Part shown: piece after piece, positions 1 through 5,361 of the stretch
How positions within the stretch are numbered: position 1 is the stretch's first letter
Layout: every line of letters begins with the position of its first letter
Assembly: GCA_016201425.1 (NCBI GenBank)
Contig: JACQCW010000063.1
Coordinates: 1-8,482, forward strand
Source: Candidatus Vogelbacteria bacterium
GTDB lineage: Bacteria > Patescibacteria > Paceibacteria > UBA9973 > UBA12445
Direction of reading: 5' to 3'
DNA: 8,482 nt
The notes under the pieces: generated by a model
Database searches by the model: none
What the model was told of the DNA's origin: nothing
Seen by the model: the letters and a program-made list of their open reading frames with translations, nothing else
Program-made: the position numbers and the translations under genes

Positions 1-438
1 AATCTTGTGCTCAAACATTATTGTATGCATCTCAGTGTTGTTGTCGCCTGCACGGCCAATATTTTGAACAACTTTACCGGCAAGATCCTTCCAATTTGTG
101 ATCTCGACAATTACTCTGTCTCCGTCAGCAACTTTGAGATTTGGTGTATCTTCAATAAGAATGTCTGAGAAAACCTTGGTGTCGTACGGCTTAAGCCAGA
201 GGCAGTTGTGGTCGCTTTTTACCGTGCCTGTAAACTGCTTTTTGGCTCTCTCTAAAATTCGAACAATCTTTTTACCGTTTACTTCTACCTTATCGCCATT
301 CAGTGCTGTAGCAAGATCGTTGCTCTCAATAAAAATTTCGTCTTCTCTTTTTACACTTCCTTCGTGCAAAAAATAACCGCCCTTTTTCGAGGCGAGACTT
401 AGACGTCCAACTAAATTTTGATTTTTATGTGTTGACAC
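1..438 (-). CDS. rnr: Ribonuclease R family 3'-5' exoribonuclease, N-terminal part (cut by window edge)
   Basis: Reading the minus strand from a GTG at 438 gives an open frame of 146 codons that runs off the left edge. It contains the two N-terminal cold-shock (OB-fold) domains of RNase R/RNase II enzymes: a GRLSLASKKGGYFLHE stretch followed by EDEIFIESNDLATALNGD, then a second domain with VADGDRVIVEITNW, GKVVQNIGRAGD and EMHTIMFEHKI. This matches the known RNase R order, where the second OB domain ends in an ILG..gD...di...h segment before the catalytic RNB domain. The RNB and S1 domains lie outside the window, so activity cannot be judged. The usual N-terminal helix-turn-helix of RNase R is missing, because an in-frame TAG lies only 11 codons upstream of this GTG. 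A TTG at 453 is a possible slightly earlier start. The gene diverges from the cyclophilin gene. RNase R degrades structured RNA in the cytoplasm. Family call is firm; R versus II within the family is less certain. Confidence 0.85.
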   Translation of the reverse strand, partial: MSTHKNQNLVGRLSLASKKGGYFLHEGSVKREDEIFIESNDLATALNGDKVEVNGKKIVRILERAKKQFTGTVKSDHNCLWLKPYDTKVFSDILIEDTPNLKVADGDRVIVEITNWKDLAGKVVQNIGRAGDNNTEMHTIMFEHKI

Positions 439-446
439 CTTATAAT
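418..446 (+). promoter_or_regulatory. Sigma70-type promoter for the cyclophilin gene
   Basis: TTGATT at 418-423 is followed by a 17-base spacer and a perfect TATAAT at 441-446. This predicts a start near 453 and a leader of about 40 nt before the ATG at 493. The -35 box lies inside the divergent RNase R reading frame. Confidence 0.6.
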
Positions 447-450
447 GATA
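445..450 (-). promoter_or_regulatory. Candidate -10 element for the RNase R gene
   Basis: The minus strand reads TATCAT six bases before the GTG start at 438, with no Shine-Dalgarno sequence between. If used, transcription would begin at or next to the start codon. The -35 match is poor. It overlaps the opposing cyclophilin promoter, so the two could interfere. Confidence 0.3.
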
Positions 451-492
451 CAAACAAGTTATTAACAGCTAAATAGTAGCATTTACAAAGGC

Positions 493-1161
493 ATGAAACA
501 AGATTTTGGATTTTCTTTTTGGGTTGTCGTTGTGGTGAGTTTCGGATTTTTAGTCCTATTCTCTTATGCATTAATTAGAATATTTAATATGACAGATTCA
601 AACAAAATACAAAACAGTACACTTATCCCAGCTGAAACTAAAGAGGTTATCAAAGAGGTCTCTGGAGACAGTACACCTAAGACTATTGTGGTGATGAAAA
701 CAAACATGGGTGACATCAAGTTAGAACTTTATCCAGATAAGGCGCCACTGACCGTTGAAAATTTTTTGAAGCTGGCTAAGTCTGGTTTTTATGAAGGAAC
801 AAAATTCCATCGGGTGATCAAAGACTTCATGATTCAGGGCGGAGATCCAAATAGTAAGAATCCAGACTGGTCAACGCATGGCACGGGTGGCCCGGGATAT
901 CAATTTAAAGATGAGATCAATGACGTTAAACTGGTTGCAGGCGTTTTGGCTATGGCTAACTCTGGACCAGACACAAACGGTAGCCAATTCTTTATTGTTA
1001 CCGCGGCGGCAACCCCGTGGCTTGATGGTCACCACACAGCATTCGGTCGCGTCACTGATGGTATGGACATCGTTCGCGCTATAGAAAATGTAGAAGTAGA
1101 TCACGCTCGCGGCGATCACCCAATTAAAGATGTTGTTGTTGAGAAAATTGTAGCGGAGTAA
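493..1161 (+). CDS. Membrane-anchored cyclophilin-type peptidyl-prolyl cis-trans isomerase
   Basis: This 222-residue protein has one N-terminal membrane segment (about residues 8-31), a polar linker to about 62, and a complete cyclophilin domain to the end. The cyclophilin signature KFHRVIKDFMIQGGDP is at 104-119. Residues equivalent to the human CypA active site are present: R107, F112, Q115, the NGSQFF core at 162-167, W176 and H181 in PWLDGHHTAFGRV. The anchor followed by a soluble domain suggests a foldase on the outer face of the cytoplasmic membrane that isomerises Xaa-Pro bonds in secreted proteins. ATG 493 is the only usable start: an in-frame TAA lies at 463 with no ATG, GTG or TTG between. 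The only SD-like bases (AAAGG, 487-491) sit too close to the ATG to be a normal site. It is probably co-transcribed with the small gene 40 nt downstream. Family call is very secure; extracytoplasmic location is inferred. Confidence 0.93.
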   Translation: MKQDFGFSFWVVVVVSFGFLVLFSYALIRIFNMTDSNKIQNSTLIPAETKEVIKEVSGDSTPKTIVVMKTNMGDIKLELYPDKAPLTVENFLKLAKSGFYEGTKFHRVIKDFMIQGGDPNSKNPDWSTHGTGGPGYQFKDEINDVKLVAGVLAMANSGPDTNGSQFFIVTAAATPWLDGHHTAFGRVTDGMDIVRAIENVEVDHARGDHPIKDVVVEKIVAE

Positions 1162-1187
1162 AATTATAGTGTGGATTTAGCTTCAGG

Positions 1188-1197
1188 AAGGAGGTGG
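1188..1197 (+). promoter_or_regulatory. Strong ribosome binding site that sets the GTG start at 1202
   Basis: AAGGAGGTGG lies 4-7 nt before GTG 1202. It is close to a full anti-SD complement and makes the GTG start convincing despite the short ORF. Confidence 0.75.
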
Positions 1198-1201
1198 TGT
1201 T

Positions 1202-1450
1202 GTGAAAACTAAGGTAGCCAGAGTTGTGATTTGGTTTAAGGAGGGGACGACGGTTAGTCAGATTAAGAATCTTTTTGAAGGGCTAGGGTCGAATGGAATT
1301 ATTTTTCTACCGACTGGTGGTCTGTGTATTGAAGGCGACCCAGATGTGGTTCCGAATGTGATAGTTCCAGATGGTGAAGAACAATATTGGGTTGATAGGC
1401 TCAGACTAAGTGACATTGTGGAACGTGCGGAGATCTACAAGAATATCTAG
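1202..1450 (+). CDS. Small protein resembling a stand-alone subtilase propeptide / inhibitor I9-like domain
   Basis: The gene encodes 82 residues from a GTG with a near-perfect Shine-Dalgarno site. There is no signal peptide or membrane segment, so the product should be cytoplasmic. I do not recognise a named family with certainty. The layout (strand VARVVIWFKEGTTVSQ, helix IKNLFEGLG, strands around GIIFLPTGGLCIEG, then a helix YWVDRLRLSDIVERAEI) resembles the ferredoxin-like fold of subtilase N-terminal propeptides. Those typically read as a V.FK.GTs strand, a helix ending in slG, and a final L....Ve.ae.N segment. In proteases that domain is the intramolecular chaperone and inhibitor; here no protease domain is attached. 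The gene lies 40 nt behind the cyclophilin and directly before a strong terminator, so it is the last gene of a two-gene unit. A general ACT-like or ferredoxin-fold small protein is the main alternative. Existence as a gene is likely; function is uncertain. Confidence 0.7.
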   Translation: MKTKVARVVIWFKEGTTVSQIKNLFEGLGSNGIIFLPTGGLCIEGDPDVVPNVIVPDGEEQYWVDRLRLSDIVERAEIYKNI

Positions 1451-1461
1451 AGCGTAACGTC

Positions 1462-1502
1462 TAGCCCGGTGCGATTAAATTCGCATCGGGCTATTTTCTT
1501 TT
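1462..1502 (+). terminator. Rho-independent terminator of the cyclophilin unit
   Basis: A 13-bp stem (TAGCCCGGTGCGA at 1462-1474 with TCGCATCGGGCTA at 1481-1493, one G-U pair) closes a six-base loop and is followed by TTTTCTTTT. It starts 11 nt after the stop of the small gene. Confidence 0.92.
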
Positions 1503-1519
1503 ATATCTTTTTACCATAC

Positions 1520-1548
1520 TTGCCAGTATCAGGTGAGTGTGTTAGTAT
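1520..1548 (+). promoter_or_regulatory. Candidate promoter for the S41 protease gene
   Basis: TTGCCA (1520-1525), a 17-base spacer and TAGTAT (1543-1548) lie between the terminator and the protease gene. The predicted leader is about 40 nt. The -10 is a partial match; TATAAA at 1546-1551 overlaps it but would need a long spacer. Confidence 0.45.
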
Positions 1549-1594
1549 AAATCAAACAAACAGTGTTCTTTGACTTGATAAATGGAGGCTCATA

Positions 1595-2809
1595 ATGCGA
1601 AGAATTTGTGTTGTTCTGGTTACTCTCTTCTTGGTATCTGTCTGTACCAGTAGCATAGCAGCACAACCAAAGACGACAGTTAGTCCAGATTTTTTTACCG
1701 CCAGAGAGGCAGAGATCATAAATGACCCAGGCTTTCAATCTTTTTTGAATGCATTAACGTACGTCAAAAGGTTCCACATCAAGGGTAAGGAGATATCAAC
1801 GAAGCAGCTTTTGTTTGGGGCAATCCGTGGTGCGGTGGCGGCGATTGATGACAAATATAGTGAGTTCATTCCAGCCGAAGAAGAAGTCGCTTACTTCTCA
1901 AAAAAAGTGGGCGTGTACCCAGGGTTTGGATTTACATATAAGATTGTTGGCGGCTATCCTACCGTGTTTTCGGTTGATGAAGGAGATCCAGCGGCTGAAG
2001 CAGGACTTAAGGTTGGGGACGTGATCTATCGCTATAATGCAACACCCCTTCAGTCCATTCCATTGAAAAAGGTTTCGATCATGATGACCCCGGATACTTC
2101 TAACACGAAAGCGATTTTGTCTGTAGGGAGGGGGAATCCCAGGACATCAGTAGAAATTACAATGACGTCTACAACGATTGAATATAGCGCCGTGACATCG
2201 AGTGTTCTGACCTGCCCGGCCGGCTATAGTGTAACCTCAATTCTCATTGATCAATTTACGGAGAATGCCGTTCAGCAACTCGATCAGATAATGGGAGATA
2301 TTTTGCGCACAGATTGTAGGGGGATCGTGCTGGACCTTAGAGATTGTGGAGGTGGTTGTGCTGATGCCGCAGAGGACATCCTTTCTTACTTTATTGGTGA
2401 TGGAGTTTTGATTACAACCCAAGAGTGTGGAGACGGAAGACATTCTGATTCACGTTCTAAGCAGTCGAAGTTTCGTAAAACTCTAAAAACTCATAGACCA
2501 ATGGGCTGGGAAAAGATTAGAAGGGTGCCCGTTGTCTGTTTGGTGAATAGGGGTACCGCATCTGCCTCTGAAGTTGTGGCGCTGGCTCTGCGAGAGTATC
2601 ATCATGCACCCCTGATAGGAGAAAAGACTTTTGGAAAGGGTGTTGGTCAGACATACCTGAAGCTCGGCTCTCTGGGGCAGATTAAGTTGACGACCAACAG
2701 ATGGACGTCGGCCAAGGGAGTTTCTGTCCAGGGCGTCGGCATAAAACCAGATTATGAAATCAAGGACCATGAAGCACAGGTAAATAAAGCCCTAAGCCTC
2801 TTTAAGTAG
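1595..2809 (+). CDS. Secreted S41 family carboxy-terminal processing protease (CtpA/CtpB-like) with PDZ domain
   Basis: The product has 404 residues. A signal peptide with basic MRR, a hydrophobic core and a likely cleavage near residues 22-23 directs export. A helical region at about 35-100 precedes a PDZ domain (about 105-190, with YPGFGF and the DPAAEAGLKVGDVI turn). The S41 core follows: GIVLDLRDCGGG (243-254), NRGTASASEVVALAL (318-332) and GEKTFGKGVGQ (342-352). By the 25-residue spacing known from CtpB and Tsp, S323 is the nucleophile, K348 the general base and Q352 the supporting residue; all are present. GVGIKPDYEI near the C terminus is also typical. Such enzymes trim or degrade extracytoplasmic proteins from their C termini after PDZ recognition. 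GGAGG at 1584-1588 supports ATG 1595. The mature part has six cysteines, several around the substrate-binding loop, which is unusual. The gene has its own promoter and terminator. Family call is very secure; substrates are unknown. Confidence 0.95.
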   Translation: MRRICVVLVTLFLVSVCTSSIAAQPKTTVSPDFFTAREAEIINDPGFQSFLNALTYVKRFHIKGKEISTKQLLFGAIRGAVAAIDDKYSEFIPAEEEVAYFSKKVGVYPGFGFTYKIVGGYPTVFSVDEGDPAAEAGLKVGDVIYRYNATPLQSIPLKKVSIMMTPDTSNTKAILSVGRGNPRTSVEITMTSTTIEYSAVTSSVLTCPAGYSVTSILIDQFTENAVQQLDQIMGDILRTDCRGIVLDLRDCGGGCADAAEDILSYFIGDGVLITTQECGDGRHSDSRSKQSKFRKTLKTHRPMGWEKIRRVPVVCLVNRGTASASEVVALALREYHHAPLIGEKTFGKGVGQTYLKLGSLGQIKLTTNRWTSAKGVSVQGVGIKPDYEIKDHEAQVNKALSLFK

Positions 2810-2817
2810 TTAACATT

Positions 2818-2855
2818 CGGCACTTTCGCGATTTTGCGAGGTGCCGTTTTACTTT
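2818..2855 (+). terminator. Terminator of the S41 gene, overlapping the convergent fmt stop
   Basis: CGGCACTTTCGC (2818-2829) pairs with GCGAGGTGCCG (2836-2846) with one bulged T, around loop GATTTT, followed by TTTTACTTT. The T-rich tail covers the stop codon of the opposing fmt gene (2849-2851). On the minus strand the hairpin lacks a U-tract, so it works best for the plus strand. Confidence 0.85.
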
Positions 2856-3739
2856 AGATTTCCACGCCTCCAGTCTTCCCAAGGCATCTCTTTTTTACCC
2901 TCCGGAATTACTTTCTCAATAACAAGCTGGCCGTCTTCCATTCTTGCGCGAGTGATTTTTATTCTTGTGTCTTTACCTTTAAGCTTGGTGACAGTATATA
3001 CACCTGGATCAGGATTTAATGCTCTTACTTTTCTCCAAATTTCTTCTCCCTCTTTGAAATTAAGCTCACTCGGATTAAGAAGGGCCTTGGCATCTATGAG
3101 TCCGGCCTCCTTATTAATTTTCTTTGTAAACGTGGCGAGTGAGTGATCTTGTGGAGTTGCTGCAATGTCACCATCAACCCAATCTGGAATAATCCTGGCG
3201 AGCATTTGTCCCGCCATCTCTGCCACTTTTGCTCGAAGTTCGTCAGTGTATGGGTGCCAGTTTGAGAGGTCAATTTTTTCTTGAGCGATTACTGGACCGT
3301 GATCCATCTCTTTATCGAGAAGCATGACGGAGATACCTGTTTCTCTGTCACCATTAAGAATAGCTGCCTGAATGGGTGACGGGCCTCGGTATTTTGGTAG
3401 TAGTGAAGGATGTACATTGATGGTGCCGTGTTTTGGTAAATCTAAAATAGATTCTGGAATAATTTTACCGTATGCTACCACGATAAATATATCGAAATCT
3501 TCATTGAGCTCGGGCGGAATGGTCTTGAGATTCTCTGGTTGAATCGTAGGAATGTTTCTTTCTTTTGCCCAGATCTTAACTGGCGGCGGAGTAACTATTA
3601 ACTTTCTACCTACAGGCTCATCTGGGTTGGTGATTATCAGATCTGGCAGTGTGCCCAACTCTTGCAGTTGGTTTAAAACATCGACTGCGAATTTTGGCGT
3701 CCCCAAAAAAGCAATTTTAAGTTTATTTTGCAGCTCCAT
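2849..3739 (-). CDS. fmt: Methionyl-tRNA formyltransferase
   Basis: This enzyme transfers a formyl group from 10-formyltetrahydrofolate to Met-tRNAfMet for translation initiation. From the ATG at 3739 it has 296 residues. The formyltransferase domain shows KIAFLGTPKFA near the N terminus, then TINVHPSLLPKYRG and ETGISVMLLDKEMDHGPVI. These carry the catalytic Asn, His and Asp (residues 108, 110 and 146 from this start). The C-terminal domain shows KINKEAGLID, VRALNPDPGVYT and a final VIPEGKKEMPWEDW, so the protein is full length. An earlier in-frame ATG at 3763 would add eight residues and deepen the overlap with def to 41 nt. I chose 3739 because the distance to the GTP motif fits the family and the overlap falls to 17 nt. 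Neither start has a clear Shine-Dalgarno site, so translation is probably coupled to def, as in the classical def-fmt pair. Function is secure; the start is uncertain by eight codons. Confidence 0.95.
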   Translation of the reverse strand: MELQNKLKIAFLGTPKFAVDVLNQLQELGTLPDLIITNPDEPVGRKLIVTPPPVKIWAKERNIPTIQPENLKTIPPELNEDFDIFIVVAYGKIIPESILDLPKHGTINVHPSLLPKYRGPSPIQAAILNGDRETGISVMLLDKEMDHGPVIAQEKIDLSNWHPYTDELRAKVAEMAGQMLARIIPDWVDGDIAATPQDHSLATFTKKINKEAGLIDAKALLNPSELNFKEGEEIWRKVRALNPDPGVYTVTKLKGKDTRIKITRARMEDGQLVIEKVIPEGKKEMPWEDWRRGNLK

Positions 3740-4268
3740 CTTGGCTTTTTTGATTTGCGGCATCTGTCAGGTCTTTTGCTGTGTCAATGAAGAGTATACC
3801 GTTCAAATGATCAGTCTCGTGTTGAAAAATTTCTGCCAATAGTCCACTTGCGCCGCGTGTGAATTTTTTGCCCATTTCGTCATGGGCTGTGACCGTAACT
3901 TTGTTGTGTCTCTTGATCTTGCCGAATGTACCCTTAACGCTGAGGCACCCCTCGTCCAAAATAACTTGTTTTGATGAACGTTTGGTAATTATGGGATTGA
4001 TATAGATTAGCTTATCCGGATCTTTCTTTTGTTTGTTCGTCGTTTCTTGATTGTTTTGTATGATAAAGGCTTTAGGCGATACTATAAAAAGTCTTAGAGA
4101 TAGTCCGATTTGAGGTGCGGCCAATGCGACACCGTCGGGACATTTATCTAGCACGGTCATCATCTCAACAATTATTTTTCGTATTTTTTCAGTTCTAATT
4201 TCCGCTATAGGTATTTCTTTGGCAATCAGTCTCAATAATTGATCTTCTTTTTGAATTATCTCAGTCAT
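3723..4268 (-). CDS. def: Peptide deformylase
   Basis: A 181-residue metalloenzyme that removes the N-terminal formyl group from nascent proteins at the ribosome. All three family motifs are present: GVALAAPQIG (46-55), EGCLS (106-110, C108 as a metal ligand) and HETDH (150-154, H150 and H154 as ligands, E151 catalytic). The first motif has Ala at residue 48 where GxGLAAPQ enzymes have Gly, a mild substitution. A polar, low-complexity insert lies at about 71-86. The gene overlaps fmt downstream and follows the lycopene-cyclase-like gene after 42 nt. Only a weak GAAAG precedes the ATG. A TATGAT element 12 nt before the start suggests it may also have its own, nearly leaderless transcript. Function is secure. 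Confidence 0.95.
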   Translation of the reverse strand: MTEIIQKEDQLLRLIAKEIPIAEIRTEKIRKIIVEMMTVLDKCPDGVALAAPQIGLSLRLFIVSPKAFIIQNNQETTNKQKKDPDKLIYINPIITKRSSKQVILDEGCLSVKGTFGKIKRHNKVTVTAHDEMGKKFTRGASGLLAEIFQHETDHLNGILFIDTAKDLTDAANQKSQDGAAK

Positions 4269-4280
4269 GACTTTCAGATT

Positions 4281-4309
4281 ATCATAATTGCGGTCGTTTT
4301 TCTAGTAAA
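4281..4309 (-). promoter_or_regulatory. Candidate internal promoter for def-fmt
   Basis: On the minus strand TTTACT (4304-4309), a 17-base spacer and TATGAT (4281-4286) fit a sigma70 pattern, 4/6 and 5/6 matches respectively. The predicted start lies about five bases before the def ATG. The -35 directly abuts the stop of the upstream gene. Confidence 0.45.
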
Positions 4310-4310
4310 T

Positions 4311-4994
4311 TTATTGCCTCGCAATTTTTATCCCGAGCGTAAATTCATATATTGGGCCAGCAATAAATCCCCAACAGAAGCCCCAAAGGATCTCTTCAAG
4401 CGGAACGCCAAACACGAATATTCCCGATAGGTTATTCAGGAGCCACCAATTTTGGATGGCACTTGGGAAGATGATTAAAAAATAACATGTATAGAAAATC
4501 AACATCAAGAGTCCGGTCAGTAGGCCGCTCATAAGCGCATCTTTGAGTAAGTCGTGTCTCATGAAAGTGACAGTCGAACCGACTAGTAACATCAGGGCGC
4601 TTGTAATATATATGGAGTTAGTTCTAAAGATAATGCTGTTTAAAATTAGTATTACAACCGAAAGAAGTGTAATGGTGATAAGAAAATGTTTTGGTCTTTT
4701 TGATTTGCGCGCGCGAACATACTTCATGCCGAAAACTTCATCGTAGATGACCGAAGCGATTCCACCTATAGAAAAGGCGAATATAAAACTTTCGATGCCG
4801 AAGTGGAGTCCGGTGTTGAGGGTAAAAACTGGTCTCCAGTAATCTTTGAAATAGATTGCATCAGCGACGCCAAGTGGCGTAATAAGGAGCGACATGGTTA
4901 ACATCTCTCGCCGTAAGTCTTTACGATGGAAAAATAGAATCAGCCAAACAAAAAGAAAGAAGAGGTCACCAATTAGATACGCATAATGGTTCAC
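4311..4994 (-). CDS. Polytopic membrane protein with two fused lycopene-cyclase (CrtYc/CrtYd-type) domains
   Basis: This 227-residue protein is almost entirely hydrophobic, with about six to eight membrane segments and one basic loop (RARKSKRPKH, 94-103). The C-terminal half ends in GIFVFGVPLEEILWGFCWGF (191-210), which carries the PLEExxF/W motif of the CrtYc/CrtYd lycopene cyclase domain. The N-terminal half has a degenerate counterpart, GIESFIFAF (66-74), keeping one Glu. The length and internal repeat therefore fit a fused tandem pair, like archaeal and actinobacterial heterodimeric cyclases joined in one chain. No other carotenoid gene is in the window, so cyclisation of lycopene is not supported; another isoprenoid or lipid-related role is possible. 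The start is GTG 4994, with no Shine-Dalgarno and a TATACT only seven bases upstream. It is the first gene of the block leading into def-fmt. Domain call is good; function is open. Confidence 0.72.
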   Translation of the reverse strand: MNHYAYLIGDLFFLFVWLILFFHRKDLRREMLTMSLLITPLGVADAIYFKDYWRPVFTLNTGLHFGIESFIFAFSIGGIASVIYDEVFGMKYVRARKSKRPKHFLITITLLSVVILILNSIIFRTNSIYITSALMLLVGSTVTFMRHDLLKDALMSGLLTGLLMLIFYTCYFLIIFPSAIQNWWLLNNLSGIFVFGVPLEEILWGFCWGFIAGPIYEFTLGIKIARQ

Positions 4995-5001
4995 GTTATA
5001 A

Positions 5002-5007
5002 AGTATA
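5002..5007 (-). promoter_or_regulatory. Candidate -10 element for the lycopene-cyclase-like gene
   Basis: The minus strand reads TATACT seven bases before GTG 4994, which would place the transcript start at the start codon. The -35 region falls inside a hairpin and matches poorly. Confidence 0.35.
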
Positions 5008-5016
5008 TCAATAATT

Positions 5017-5045
5017 AAAAATCCCGAACAGGTGAGTGTTCAGGG
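5017..5045 (-). terminator. Minus-strand intrinsic terminator in a divergent promoter region
   Basis: Read on the minus strand, CCC-T-GAACA (5045-5037) pairs with TGTTCGGG (5030-5023) around a six-base loop, with one bulged base, and is followed by ATTTTT. This is a good terminator shape, yet no minus-strand gene ends upstream of it. It could block antisense transcripts from the cassette at 5147-5931 or act as an attenuator. Confidence 0.55.
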
Positions 5046-5063
5046 AAATCGCGGGGATTTTTT
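5017..5063 (+). terminator. Plus-strand terminator-like fold sharing the same hairpin
   Basis: On the plus strand AAAAATCCC (5017-5025) can pair with GGGATTTTT (5054-5062), enclosing the GAACA/TGTTC hairpin, and a run of six T ends at 5063. It lies directly before the cassette promoter and would insulate it from upstream plus-strand reads. The 12-nt internal asymmetry makes it weaker than the other terminators here. Confidence 0.4.
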
Positions 5064-5071
5064 GTGTCAGC

Positions 5072-5100
5072 TTGACAGTGCCATCGTTATATGCTAGCCT
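5072..5100 (+). promoter_or_regulatory. Promoter of the Cys-rich cassette
   Basis: A perfect TTGACA (5072-5077), a 17-base spacer and TAGCCT (5095-5100) preceded by TG (5092-5093) form an extended -10 promoter. The expected leader is about 40 nt. Confidence 0.6.
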
Positions 5101-5146
5101 AAAAGCGGAGTAGATACTAGTAATTAGTTAGTACAAGGAGGAATTC

Positions 5147-5347
5147 ATGTCGCTCATTGAAAGATTGAAAAAGGAACTTAGTTCGGCACGTGGTGTGACC
5201 ACAATGGGCCATGTTGAGTATCAGGAGAAGTGCGCGGCCCGAAGCTTGATCTCGGACTTTCAGTTTGCAGTCGCACGACTGAATGAAGACGAGCTTGATG
5301 ACTTGTCGGACTACGATCTGGGTGGAGTTCAAATAACAATTCATTGA
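5147..5347 (+). CDS. Small acidic hypothetical protein, first gene of the Cys-rich cassette
   Basis: Sixty-six residues from an ATG preceded by AAGGAGG (5135-5141) at a five-base spacing, one of the best ribosome binding sites in the window. I do not recognise the family. The N-terminal half is mixed and partly basic (LIERLKKEL), the middle (residues 24-46) is likely helical, and the C-terminal part is acidic (NEDELDDLSDYD, 46-57). There is one cysteine, no signal peptide and no membrane segment. Its TGA stop (5345-5347) lies 14 nt before the preferred TTG start of the next gene, whose ribosome binding site begins just after the stop. Close coupling suggests the two products act together, for example as a partner or regulator of the Cys-rich protein; that is inference. 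The strong promoter and ribosome binding site argue that it is real. Confidence 0.72.
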   Translation: MSLIERLKKELSSARGVTTMGHVEYQEKCAARSLISDFQFAVARLNEDELDDLSDYDLGGVQITIH

Positions 5348-5350
5348 CCG

Positions 5351-5356
5351 AAGGAG
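5351..5356 (+). promoter_or_regulatory. Ribosome binding site that selects TTG 5362 as the start of the Cys-rich gene
   Basis: AAGGAG is followed by five bases and TTG at 5362-5364. An upstream in-frame TTG at 5344 overlaps the previous stop but has only a distant GGTGGAG, so 5362 is preferred. Confidence 0.65.
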
Positions 5357-5361
5357 CTAAA

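Noticed and set aside
98..376. Plus-strand open frame of 92 codons
   Set aside because: It lies wholly opposite the RNase R frame, whose conserved cold-shock domains are clearly readable, and has no supporting start signal.
433..446. Perfect TTGACA next to a perfect TATAAT
   Set aside because: The boxes are only three bases apart, so they cannot work as one promoter. The TTGATT at 418 has the correct 17-base spacing.
3740..3763. Earlier ATG start for fmt at 3763
   Set aside because: It has no ribosome binding site, deepens the overlap with def to 41 nt and adds residues not expected for the family. It remains possible and is noted under fmt.
5115..5133. Inverted repeat TACTA / TAGTA in the leader of the cassette, as a possible operator
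   Set aside because: Five-base AT-rich arms with a nine-base spacer are easily found by chance, and no regulator gene is adjacent.
5345..5347. TGA as a recoded Gly codon joining the two cassette genes into one protein
   Set aside because: The next gene is in another frame, a Shine-Dalgarno follows the TGA, and the other TGA (5929) precedes terminators. TGA is a normal stop here.
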